From NCBI GenBank assembly GCA_949128115.1, contig OX421968.1:3286001-3350000 (forward strand): a DNA stretch of 64,000 nt, in the 5' to 3' direction. Source of the DNA: Anaspis maculata. Taxonomy: Eukaryota > Arthropoda > Insecta > Coleoptera > Scraptiidae. The translations under genes were made by a program, and so were the position numbers. Below the pieces are notes generated by a model. The model was not told the origin of the DNA. It did no database searches and saw only the letters and a list, made by a program, of their open reading frames with translations. Below are positions 1-10,041 of this stretch, one piece after another. Within the stretch, counting starts at the first letter, position 1. Each line of letters begins with the position of its first letter.

Positions 1-632
1 TGAACCATTCTGAATACAGTTTTTCATGGGCTTTCAAACGGCATTTTGCAAGTCAAGTTCTGTGAGATATAGCTACTGTCATTTTTTGATAGTGATACTT
101 CCGTTTGACAGGTGACAACCAAAAACTAATCAGCTCATTTAACAGCAAGACCCTGTCTGTATACTAAATTTCAAGTCGATCAGACTATCGGTTCGGCAGC
201 TATCGTGTCAGAACGTTTATCCTGCATCCTGCATCATTACATAACTTTCCCTTGGACGGGCCGGGAAAGTAAAATTGAAATGTTCGGAAGATGCAGAAGG
301 TAATAAAGAAATTTTTCGTGAAAAAATCAACCTGATTTATTCATTCTCAAGGAAGATATCTCTATTTTTATGCGGAATCTATACTTATGCACTTATATGA
401 GGATGCGATTTTCAAGTCGCGGCGCTGTGGCTCAACAAGCTGGCTTCGTGCTTGTGATCGATATAGGTATAATTCTCACTCATTCAGGATATTTTCTAGT
501 TCTAGTTGATGTCATTCTGTTGTTTCTATTTATTATTGACTACTCGTGTTTTCATAAAGATTGATGATTTCTTGTGGTAGTTTTGAGACAATCTGTTTAC
601 AGGTAACAGTGAACAGTGAACTTATCTACACT

Positions 633-685
633 CCGAAAATGCGCTCATGAGACTCACCCCCGTGAGGACTTTGCTACTTGTTTGT
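633..685 (-). repeat. Relict end of the HINE-like family
   Basis: In reverse complement this piece matches the outer end of the elements at 4144, 18895 and 46579: AAACAAGT, then a CACG-type palindrome, GAGTCTCA and AGCGCATTTTC in the same order. Only about 55 bp remain, and no 260-bp monomers follow. It is a fourth, heavily truncated family member inside the foldback at 1-1130. Confidence 0.55.
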
Positions 686-850
686 TTTCTATCATAAATC
701 TGATTTTGCAGTTCATTTGGTATAACTTCCCCGACCCCCCACCAACATGTAAGGGGAAGTATTGTAATCGTGCAGAAAAAGTTTTGAGATTTCACCGGAT
801 ATATCCGTTTTGAGGTCCCCCAAGACGATTAAGACCATTTTCAGAATGAT

Positions 851-853
851 GTC

Positions 854-905
<52 letters not shown>

Positions 906-912
906 TGTCTGT
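851..912. repeat. (GT)n microsatellite flanked by GTCT repeats
   Basis: About 23 uninterrupted GT dinucleotides are bounded on both sides by GTCTGTCT. The open frames across it (poly Cys-Val or Thr-His) are artefacts of the dinucleotide repeat. GTCY tetramers are a common companion of Helentron-type non-autonomous elements, and a family relict lies 170 bp away. Confidence 0.9.
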
Positions 913-1542
913 GATCTTCCACGATAACTGCCGTAACGTTGACTGGATCGACTTGATATTTGGTGTACAAACATGGTTGTTTCCTGAAAAGAGCCCATTA
1001 GTTTTTGGCTGTCATCTGTCAAACCCAACTGTCACTATCATCAAATGTCAGAAGCTATATCTCACGGAACTCAACTTGCAATATGTCAGTTGAAAGCCCT
1101 TGAAAAACTGTATTCAGAACAGTTGGAAACATTGCCCTATCTGTCATCTGTCAAATAATAAAAAATGTTGAAGTTCAAAACTTTACCAATTAATTATTCA
1201 AAATCTATCCGATGGATTGGAACCAGATTTGGCAGGAAGCAACACAACAAAAGAGTCAAATTGAGACCGCAGTTGCAGTTTTCCACCATTCTCCAGTTGG
1301 GCGTAATGAATTTTCAAAATTTCTCCTGGCCGTTGCCACTCAGGAGGGGCTCTCGCCGGTGTTTCGACCAGCACGACTCGCTTTTGTAGCAGGACTCAAC
1401 TCAAAAAATTATTCCTGCTCGGGGATCGACTTTTTTTTGGAAATTTCAACTGATATCGAAAGTAGATTGTATTGAGCGTCATGCAGGTCTATTTTCAAAG
1501 TTGACACGGTTTCGGTTTTCCGACTGTAATTTTTTCAAAATG

Positions 1543-2622
1543 AAAGGACCCCGCACGATTCTTATGGAAAATGGCTCCCGGTTAAATTCTCTGAATTTTT
1601 GATATGTTGTAGCTCATGAGATACTAATCAAATACCGTGAACCCCAAACTCAAATAATGGACAGTTTTTTTTTCACAGGGGGTTGAAGTTGGAGGTTTTG
1701 ACGGCTTCAAAATGATATTATGACGTTGATAAAAGCTTTTTATTTGGTTTCTCTTCAAGTTGTGTTTCATGCTAAATGTATTTATTTGACAGAAAAATAT
1801 CAACCCCCTCCTCCACCCCCAACCCCTATCTACCATCATAAAATTCGAGATTACTCCCAAAAACCATGCGGATGGCTTCTGTGATTCAAATTATGAATTT
1901 TGACATAAAAATTATTTCCCACCCCTAATGTTGGGGTGCCGATTTTCCAATTTTCCTCGGTTAATTTGGCTGAATTTTTGGTATTGTGTACTTCTTATTC
2001 TGCTGAACAAAAAGTTTCAATGCCAAAACTTATTCCTATGGACAGTTTTTGTTCTACAGGGGACTGAAGTTGAAGATTTGAGAGCATAAATATTGAACTT
2101 CAGTCCCCTGCAGAACAAAAACTGTTCATAGGAATAAGTTTTGGTATGAGCTTTTTGTTCAGCAGAATTAGAAATACACAATACCAAAAATTCAGCCAAA
2201 TTAACCGAGGAAAATTGGAAAATCGGCACCCCAACATTAGGGGTGGAAAATAATTTTAATGTCAAAACTCATAATTTAAATCATAGAAGCCATCCGCAGG
2301 GTTTTTGGGAGTAATCTCGAATTTTATGATGGTAGATAGGGGTTGGGGGTGGAGGAGGGGGTTGATATTTTTCTGTCAAATTAATACATTTAGCATGAAA
2401 CACAACTTGAAGAGAAACCAAATAAAAAGCTTTTATCAACGTCATAATATCATTTTGAAGCCGTCAAAACCTCCAACTTCAACCCCCTGTGGGTGAAAAA
2501 CTGTCCATTATTTGAGTTTGGGGTTCACGGTATTTGATTAGTATCTCATGAGCTACAACATATCAAAAATTCAGAGAATTTAACCGGGAGCCATTTTCCA
2601 TAAGAATCGTGCGGGGTCCTTT
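1543..2622. mobile_element. Long near-perfect foldback, AAAGGACCCC family copy 1
   Basis: The arms 1543-2071 and 2095-2622 are reverse complements over almost their full 528 bp, with only scattered mismatches. They are separated by a 23-base loop. The ends read AAAGGACCCCGCACGATTC. The same end, the same order of inner motifs (a CA-rich ACCCCC stretch, GGTTGA, and TTTCTGTCAAAT or a counterpart) and the same folding are seen at 60689-62460, so this is a family rather than a chance palindrome. Open frames inside, such as the identical peptides at 1624-1860 and 2305-2496, are mirror images caused by the symmetry. No target duplication is obvious (flanks TG and GC). No transposase is present. Confidence 0.85.
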
Positions 2623-4143
2623 GCACATTCCGTGAATTTGAGAAAAACGCAATGCAAACTTCTACATGCGGTAGGTTCCACGAAATATTAATTTAAGGTA
2701 CAGACATGCTGTGAATAAAATTTGGAGAAAAGATTGAGCTAGTTTTTGGAGGAAAAATTTTCGAAATCGGATCAACAGTTGCCGAGTTTACCAACTTTTT
2801 ATCCCGTGGACCGATTTTAACCATTTTCACCTAAACAAGAGGTAACTGGTTCTTGAACATTTTCCGACAACTTTTTCAAATTTCCCGGGAGTTTTCCGGC
2901 TTAAAATGATTTTCTCCAAATTATTTTCAATCTTTTTCTGTAATTCCAACTTCCCACCCTCGTTCCCACCCGAAGGGACGTTTCGAACAAAAATTTCCAT
3001 AGGTTCCTAGATACTAGTCGGGGAAGTTTTGGGGTGACACAACCGATTTTTTTTAATTCTCCCAATCCCAACTATCTCCTACCTCGGAATCAATCACCTT
3101 TTTTTACGATTTCAACCCGTAATATGTTCATTCGTATTAAGGAGACTGCTTGTTTTGCTTGAGCAAAAAGTTCAATGGAAATGAATATTCACGAATTTTT
3201 GTTTTTGTGAAATTTTGAAACTTACAGGGAGAAGAAAATAGTAAACTTCGAGAATCTCACTTTTATTTTGAAACTGGCATTGCATGTGTACGCGCCATGT
3301 GTGTCGTCATCAGCCCAAACAAGAACAAGCATTTGATTTTTTTTTCTTTCGGTTTTTAGGTGAAAGTGGGCTTCCAATTTGATAGTTCGGTCGTTTTTTA
3401 CGAGCTGTGTGTGTTGAACAAGTCGGGATAGTAAGTGTTTTTGATATTAATGCGTGAAGTATGTGATTGTGGCACGTGAGGACGCTGATGTGCTTTTGAG
3501 AAGTTATATAGTATTACGTTTCTGGGGTGGCAGTTTGCGGTCAAAACATCTTTTTGGGTTAAACGCTCACGTGCAGAATATAAATATCCAATCTCTATCC
3601 CAGCGATAGCGCTTCAATAAGTACAAGACTCAGGGGCGCACCGTACTGGGGATGAAACTTCCCCAATAAATTTGGATATATATATATGGATTCCGCGTTA
3701 ACTGATAATAACATCTGGAAATGAGTTGTGACAATCTTGGAGGACCGGTGCATATAGAATAGGTAGTGGCGGCGGCGGCTTTGGCCAAAGTCGTACATCA
3801 ACATAGACGTTTCATTAGACCATTTTGACTATAGGCACGATGAAAGATTGATACTGGCTGGGATTCATCAAGTTATTGCCCGTGACTTCGAGAGACAATG
3901 CCCCTCAACTTACTTCATAGTTTCTTCGCATTGTAATTTTAATAATTCGCCTCTGGGCTAGAACCTCGCGAAACTAAATCAAAATTAATGACATTTTAGA
4001 TAATTTTAATTAGATCATATATCACCTATTGATTCTTCGCCAGTCATTAAAATAGTTTCACCTCTTCTCTCGTAAGTTCCCGCCGATCTAACAAAAATTC
4101 TCTTGCCGTTTTTTGACAATCCTATCCCGGCAGGCTGCAATTG
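2623..4143. other. Non-coding, unassigned
   Basis: No gene, RNA or clear repeat boundary was recognised here. Text around 2625-3000 has the style of a solo foldback arm, but no partner was found in the window. The open frame at 3595-3804 has no recognisable domain. Confidence 0.5.
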
Positions 4144-5440
4144 AAACAAGTGAGAATGCCTTCACGTGCGTGAGTCTCAGTAGCGCATTTTCTCAAAGAG
4201 GCATATTGTGAACGTAAAGAAATTTGGACCATTCCTTGCCCACTTTCTTCATTCGAAACTCATTGTGATATTTTGTTATCAGAATGGGGTACTTGCCAAT
4301 GAAATAGGTTTGAATGAAAATTCTTTCACTCATCAATATTTTTTTGTTTGAGGGCGGGAGCTGGGAGCGGCGACTAATCAACAGTAGTCTATTCTTTTCC
4401 ATTTTTAGTCGGCTATCCATATAGCGAAAGAATTAGATCGCTATGTCTTCGAGTTTATGTTGTCCATTTATCTCTTACTTTGAGGGCAGCGTGTGGGGGT
4501 GGCAGCATTCGGCAAAGTAACTGTTGCACAGTTTGAGTTAGGAGTTTCTAAATGTTCAAGGAAATATGACAATCAGTGAAAATTGTGAAAGTTGCATTTT
4601 TTTTGTTTGGGGGCGGGAGCTGGAGGCGGCGACTAATCAAAAGTGGCCTATCTCTTCCCATTTTTAGTCAGCTATCTATATAGCGGAACAATTAGATCGC
4701 TATGTCTTCAGGGTTATGTTTTACATTTATCTCTTACTTTGGGGGCGGCGTGTGGCAGCCGCAAAGTTTGGCAAAGAAATTCTTCCACAGTTTGAGTTGG
4801 GAGTTTCTGAATGTTTGAGGTAACATTGAAATGCAAATCAGTGGAAATTATTGAAAGTTGCACTTTTTTTCTTTTGGGGGTGGAAGTTGGAGGCGGCGTC
4901 ATACCAAAAGTAGCCTATTCTTTCCCATTTTTAGTAAGCTATCTATATAGCGAAAGAATTAGATCGCTATGTCTTCGGGTTTATGTTTTTCATTCATCTC
5001 TCACTTTGATAGCAGCGTATGGGGGCGGCAGCATTCGGCAAAGTAACTGTTGCACAGTTGGAGTTGGAAGTTACTAAATGGAAGAATGTAATATGACAAT
5101 TAGTGAAAATTGTGAAAGTTGCATTTTTTTGTTTGGAGACGGCAGCTGGAGGCGGCGGCTAATTAAAAGTGGTCTGTCTTTTTCCAATTTCAGTGAGCTA
5201 TCAATATAGTGAAAGAATTAGATCGCTATGTCTTCAGCTTCATGTTTTACATTTATCTCTCACTTTGGGGGCGGCGTGTGGGAGCGGCAGAGTTTGGCAA
5301 AGAAATTCTTGCACAGTTTGAGTCAAGAGTTTCTAAATGTTCGAGGTAACATTATCAGCTAAATCAGTGAAAATTGTTGAAAGTTGCACTTTTTTTCTTT
5401 TGGGGGCGGAAGCTGGAGGCGGCGCCATATCAAAAGCAGC

Positions 5441-5512
5441 CTATCCTTTTCCAGTTTTAGTCAGCTATCCTTTTCCAGTTTTAGTCAGCTATCCTTTTCC
5501 AGTTTTAGTCAG
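5441..5512 (+). repeat. Three perfect 24-bp tandem units
   Basis: The unit beginning CTATCCTTTTCCAG is present three times head to tail in copy A. The matching site in copies B and C holds a single unit. It adds two in-frame eight-residue repeats to the chance open frame that runs into the LINE insert. It is a recent replication-slippage expansion. Confidence 0.9.
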
Positions 5513-5524
5513 CTATCCATATAG

Positions 5525-6198
5525 CTGGGCTTCGCAAGTCAAAGAGTACTTTGTTGGGGCGGGTCATGGACAGTCGTGGTTGAATTTGGAAAGCGGAAGT
5601 TTTGACTTGTGCAGGAGTGACATTCTCTCATTCTATAGAGATAAGTACCTTAAGGAAGACATTGAGAGGGCTCGGTCCTCCAGCTTTTCGGGTCGGTTTG
5701 TCACTTTTAACTTTGACGGAAATCCCAAAGATTATCTGCGGTTGAGGTTGCCCATTCACTACACTAGACTGATCGCTCAAATGAGACTTGCTAGCGACAA
5801 ATACATAAAGCTATCGTTCAAGGGCACACGTTACAGAATAGCTGCTGATGAGATATGCTCCATTTGCAATCTCAACCAAAATGAAGATCTGAATCATTTT
5901 TTGTTCAAATGTCCTCTCTACTCTAACATAAGATCTGCATACATATCCAAAAATCTTAGTAACACCGATGATTTGTTTGTATTTTTAGATGAAAATGTGC
6001 GGGGTAAAGCAATGAAAGATATTTGTAATTTTGTTATGAATGCACTAAGGATCCGAGCTTTTTGTAGGAACGAATGACATTGATACACTTGGTCATATTT
6101 TTAATTGTATTTCCATATTTTATTATCTATGTTGTATGTTTTGCTTTTGTTCTTTTGTCATAAATTTGTTAAAAGTGTGAAAGACAATAAATTATTTG
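5525..6198 (+). mobile_element. 5'-truncated non-LTR retrotransposon insertion
   Basis: A 674-bp insertion lies inside monomer five of copy A. It is flanked by TATAG (5520-5524 and 6199-6203; the duplication may include the next C). The uninterrupted site is preserved in copies B (near 19570) and C (near 47250), where the monomer reads straight through the same TATAGCGAAAAACTT context in reverse. The insert has a coding 5' part, a 120-bp untranslated tail and an AATAAATTATTTG 3' end. This is classical target-primed reverse transcription with strong 5' truncation. Confidence 0.92.
5526..6077 (+). pseudogene. LINE ORF2 C-terminus with CCHC knuckle (fragment)
   Basis: About 183 codons of the C-terminal region of a non-LTR retrotransposon ORF2 end at a natural stop. 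Recognisable parts are the helical region around LRLPIHYTRLIAQMRLAS and a zinc knuckle C-x2-C-x9-H-x4-C (residues CSIC, then NHFLFKC) encoded at about 5858-5914. This region lies downstream of the reverse transcriptase and contributes to nucleic-acid binding. Endonuclease and reverse transcriptase are missing. The reading frame is fused by chance to upstream tandem-repeat sequence, which gives a 246-codon open frame from 5337. That fusion is not a gene. No frameshift is present in the retained part, so the insertion is young compared with other LINEs here. Confidence 0.85.
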
Positions 6199-6881
6199 TA
6201 TAGCGAAAAACTTAGATCGCTATGTCTTCGGGTTCATGTTTTTCATTTATCTCTTACTTTGGGGGCGGCGTGTGAGAGCGGCAGCGTTCGGCTGAGCTAA
6301 TGCTGTACAATTTGAGTTGACAGTTCCTAAATGTTGAAGGGAACATCTCAATCAGTAACATTTGTGAAAGTTGCACTTTTTATCGTTTGGGGGCGGAATC
6401 TGGGGGCGGCGACTAACCAAAAGTAGCCTATCCTCTCCCATTTTTAGTCAGCTATTTATATACCGAAAAAATCACATCGCTATGTCTTCGGGTTTATTTT
6501 TTTCATTTTTAAGTGATTGGGGGCGGTTTTTAGCAGTTTTTTCATGTCGGCGGCGCATATTGAAGACATAATGTTTTTTGGCTTACGTTTATAAGTGGCA
6601 ACTATGTATTATTCAAAAAATGAGAACACTAGAGCATCAGGTCTGGTAGAAAGTGCAATATTATGTTATTTCAAGTTCATCGGGGGCGGTTTTCTCTATG
6701 TTGGCGGCGCAATATGGACATCCAATATAGCCTAGCCCTCCTTTGGGAGTGGCAGCTATGTAACAGCGAAAAAATTAGAAAGCCAGGTCGTCTAGTTTGG
6801 GAGGAGTTCGAGGAACGGACGGACGGACGGACAAAGCGGTTGCAATAGCGATTTTCATCAAGATGGAAAATGCGCTAAAAA

Positions 6882-7699
6882 TATATCTCGCCTCATGTCC
6901 TCTTCACAGTTTTTGTACAAGTTTTCGAAGTTTCCAGCAGGTTTCGTTATAAACTCTGTCGCCAGAGCATAAATCCAGTTTTCCTCTATTTTCTTCCGTT
7001 GAAGTTAGAAGGCAAGCGACATCTAAGGATCCAAATAACAGGCAACGGTGTATTTAGTTTCCTATCTGGAGTTCGGTACTATTACACGAAATTTACGCTT
7101 GCTCAAGTCAACTAACTGAATTGCGCATTATTCCGAACGGTAGGTACCTATCTAATTCATTGTCTAGATCTAATTCTGACGCGATACTACAACCGACCGT
7201 GATGCATACACATAACTTGAAAAAAAGTAATTAAAAATTCATCAAAATATCAAGTATTGTAGCTTTAAAAGTACATATGAATAAATAATGCAAAGGGTGG
7301 AGAAACTTCACGTCAGTCAATTCTGAGCTTTGCCTGGTGTCGGATGATATCAATAAAATATCTTTCCGACAATCTATGAAGTAAATGCTCTCATTAAAAC
7401 GTTGTCGTCGTCAACATAACATTTAAAAGCCTGAATATTGCATTATTGATGATCCTACATTTTGTTTTTCCTTGTATTCATATAAGAAGTTTGCATTTAC
7501 TTCGTGCATAATCTGCTTGGGGACTTGTAAATAATCACCCGGGGATCCGAGCAACGTAAAAGGAACATCATCTTTAACAACGAAATTGATCGCTAAAATC
7601 TCGTTTACCGGGTGAACATTTTAAAACTCTTCACCCGTAATAACTCCCGATTCCTGGTGAATAATCCTTCGAGCAAGAACAGGTCGATTTTTATACATA
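6882..7699. other. Non-coding, unassigned
   Basis: AT-rich sequence between two mobile elements. No gene or repeat was recognised. Confidence 0.5.
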
Positions 7700-8293
7700 C
7701 AGGGGGTGTTTCGGTGACCTTACATAATACTTCGGGAGGTGATTCCTCTCAAGAAAATAGGTCGAAAAGTGAGAGTAACATTTTACCCTGAAATGCTTCC
7801 TTAGGGAGCTACAGCCCCTCAAAGGTACGAAGTTAAACAAAGTTTTCAATTATTTGCTGAAAAACCGTCAAAGGTAGGAACTTCAAATTTGGTATAGAGA
7901 AGTTTCTCAACAGTGCAAATGTACGTGCAAAGTTTTTAACAAATCTAACCAGTGGCAGCGAAATTAGAGGGGATTGGGATTATGTTGAAAATTATTCATG
8001 ACACGTCCGTGTTTTTTCACTTTTACTTCAGAACGATGCATCCTCGGAAAAAATGCCAGAGGAATAAAAGTTTTGGATTGAACGAATCTATCGAAAACAT
8101 CAAATTTGAAGCTCTTACCTTTGACAGTTTTTGAGCAAATGATTGAAAACTTAGTTGTATTTTGTACCTTTTAGGAGCTGTAACTCCCTCAGGAAGCACT
8201 TTAGGAAAAAATGTACTCTTACTTTTCGACTTATTTTTTTGGGAGGAATCACCTCCCAAAGTATTAATTATGCAAGGTCACTGAAACACCCTG
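7700..8293. mobile_element. TA-flanked CAGGGTG-type foldback
   Basis: The ends CAGGGGGTGTTTCGGTGACC and its inverted partner (ending in CACCCTG) are bounded by TA on each side (7698-7699, 8294-8295). The arms of roughly 250 bp pair imperfectly. Shared words include GGGAGCT/AGCTCC, CTTTGACAG/CCGTCAAAG and TCAAATTTGAAG. The loop lies around 7960-8030. No transposase frame is present. The TA duplication and inverted ends suggest mobilisation by a Tc1/mariner-type transposase (inference). Confidence 0.8.
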
Positions 8294-8343
8294 TATAGAG
8301 AGACATCTGAAACATACATTGACTGCGTTTCTATCGTAGTTTT

Positions 8344-9360
8344 GGATCCGATCGAAACTCTATCCGATCGAGTCGATCCGCTCGAAATTGCCGATGTAAA
8401 CGGTCAGGATTGAGATTTCAATCGGATGGAGCAGTTCAAGTCGATCCGGTGCTTTGACAGGCTTGACTTGACTCGAGCGGATTGAGGCTTGTATCCGCTC
8501 GTATTTTAGCCGATGTGAACAGGATCGTCCGATCGGATCGAAGATCGAAGTGCCAGATGGCCGACTTGTAAACAAAGTATAATTCTTACTAAATCGAGGG
8601 ATGCTTTCCAGTACTTGTAAATGAAATACACCAAACAAATTCAATGCAAAAATCTTTTCCGGTTTGGAGCAAGTTTGACGCATTTTAAACCATGTTGTGT
8701 TCTCTACTAACTTCTAGCCTAGTTTTCAAGGAGTGAAACAGGATTGAATGAAGCGGCTCGAACGTGCGATGATAAAAACGTGCTTGACTGAAGCCAGTTT
8801 GGATCCGATCGAAATTGCCGATAGAAACGGTCAGGATTGAAATTTCAATCCGATCGAGCAGTTCAAGTCGATCCGGTGCTTTGGCCGGCTTGACTTGAGT
8901 CGAGCGGATCGAGGTCGCATCCGCTCGTTTTGTAGCCGATGTGAACGCGATCGGATCGAAGTGGCAGATGACCAACTTGTAAACAAAGCGTAATTTTTAC
9001 GAAATCAAGGGATGCCTTCCCGTAATTGTAAATGAATTACACGAAGAAAATTCAATAGGTAGTGAAATCTTTTTCGGTTTGGCGCAGTTTGACGCGTTTT
9101 AAACCATGTTGCTGTCTTTCATCAATTCTAATTTAATTCTAAAGGAGTGAAATAGGATTGAGTGAAGCGGATCGAACGTGTGACGATAAAAACGCGCCCG
9201 GTGTTGTGATCCGGTGCTTTGGCCGGCTTGACTTGAGTCGAGCGGATTGAGACCCGCATCCGCTCGATCCGCTCGACTCAAGTCAAGCCTGTCAAAGCAC
9301 CGGATCGATTCGAACTGCTCCATCCGATTGAAACATCAATCCTGACCGTTTACATCGGCA
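8344..9360. repeat. GATC-rich satellite, two direct units plus an inverted end
   Basis: Two direct units start with GGATCCGATCGAAA at 8344 and about 8809, roughly 400-465 bp each. They share blocks such as GGTCAGGATTGA, CGATCCGGTGCTTTG, TTGTAAACAAAG and TTTTAAACCATGTTG. From about 9205 the sequence turns around: GATCCGGTGCTTTGGCCGG is followed by its inverse, ending CAATCCTGACCGTTTACATC. The cluster is thus bounded by inverted copies of its own start. GATC, CGATCG and GATCCG words are very frequent. No protein signal is present. It could be a small satellite island or a composite foldback element. Confidence 0.8.
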
Positions 9361-9879
9361 TCGGTGTTATTGGCAAATTTTTATCTCAAGAAGGGCCATC
9401 AGTAGTCCTCCAAACCGTCCTAGAGGTCAATAGTGTCATTCAATAATATTCAAAAATCTAGATAGCGCAATGTGCGTTGAAAATCGTTTCATGTTGAAAA
9501 TCGTTTTATATCTCTGTTTATAGTCGAATGCCGCCCATACGCCTGAACCGGCCTCGCCACAGCATACATTGCATTGGTTCAGTGGTTTTTTGGTACATGT
9601 CCCTCACACTTTGGATTGCTTACTGTTAAGGACGGAGTTGAATTGGTATTGGTATAATAAAGCGCTGCGAAATCAATCCCTGTGGGTTTATTCCTTGACA
9701 GAATCTTACATTTAGGTCTCTTTCGAAGGCCACAAAGATGTACTTTGGTTTGGGCCCATTGGCATTTCCAAAATCCAAAAAGCAAAAAAATTATCTTAAA
9801 TAAACTATGTGAGGCCTCAGTAGGTACTCAGATTGCACTCAGCTCTGTAGTCGGAAATCAATTCTTTCTGTAACCGCTG
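9361..9879. other. Non-coding, unassigned
   Basis: No domain, RNA gene or bounded repeat was recognised. The last part may belong to the 3' region of the minus-strand SINE that follows. Confidence 0.4.
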
Positions 9880-10041
9880 TAGTCAGACAGGTGCAGATAT
9901 GGCATAGTAAGGTCGGAACAATTTTAGAATGATCGGACAACACAAAATATCCATGGACGAGGTGGGATTCGAACCCGCGCGGTATAACACGACTGACTTG
10001 TCATGCCAACAATTAAACCACTCGGATATCACCGCTCCCTT
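9880..10041 (-). mobile_element. tRNA-derived SINE (reverse orientation)
   Basis: On the minus strand the element starts GGGAGCGGTGATATCCGAGTG and carries a perfect B box, GGTTCGAATCC, at 9965-9975, with the usual spacing from an A-box-like word. It is not a working tRNA: the acceptor stem does not pair and the T stem has a mismatch. Directly after the tRNA-like head comes CATGGATATTTTGTGTTG, closely similar to the segment after the B box of the SINE at 32537-32751, so the two share a family body. The 3' limit is uncertain and no target duplication was resolved. Confidence 0.7.

Larger units (their letters stand above)
1..1130. mobile_element. Foldback repeat, arms about 205 bp
   Basis: The first roughly 210 bases recur in reverse complement at about 925-1130. 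Shared words include TTCTGAATACAGTTTTTCA, GAGATATAGCT and CAAAAACTAAT. Divergence between the arms is moderate, roughly one difference in six bases. The left end may continue beyond the window edge. The interior holds a GT microsatellite (851-912) and a fragment of the HINE-like family (633-685), so it is a composite. No coding region is recognisable. It is probably a decayed non-autonomous inverted-repeat transposon, but no target duplication could be checked because the left boundary is at the window start. Confidence 0.7.
4144..6881 (+). mobile_element. HINE-like (Helentron-derived) element, copy A
   Basis: A non-autonomous element with six tandem GC-rich monomers. The anchor word AGATCG (ACATCG in the last) recurs at 4435, 4694, 4961, 5220, 6214 and 6474, giving spacings of 259-267 bp once later insertions are subtracted. 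A 12-bp word TAGCGCATTTTC at 4181-4192 returns inverted at 6866-6877. A (GGAC)4 tract lies at 6814-6832, and the distal end can fold (AGCGATTTTC against GAAAATGCGCT). The outer limits AAACAAGTGAG and GCGCTAAAAA are those shared by all three copies. Short subterminal inverted repeats, a GTCY tract, a tandem core and an end hairpin are the known hallmarks of HINE/DINE-1 elements. That assignment is inference, since no Rep/helicase is present. Copy A alone carries a LINE insertion and a 24-bp triplication. Confidence 0.75.

Noticed and set aside
713..1093. Overlapping frames around 713-1093
   Set aside because: They read through a GT microsatellite and consist of Thr-His or Cys-Val runs.
1624..2496. 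Two identical 60-78 residue proteins on opposite strands
   Set aside because: They are mirror images produced by the near-perfect inverted repeat at 1543-2622.
5337..6077. A 246-codon open frame as a host gene
   Set aside because: The first third is the translated tandem repeat (three identical octapeptides from a 24-bp triplication) and the rest is a truncated LINE insert bounded by TATAG. The fusion is accidental.
4434..6480. A CRISPR-like array
   Set aside because: Units are contiguous about 260-bp monomers with no spacers, and the context is eukaryotic.
9960..10041. A functional tRNA gene on the minus strand
   Set aside because: The B box is perfect, but the acceptor stem does not pair, the T stem has a mismatch, and a SINE body shared with 32537-32751 follows.
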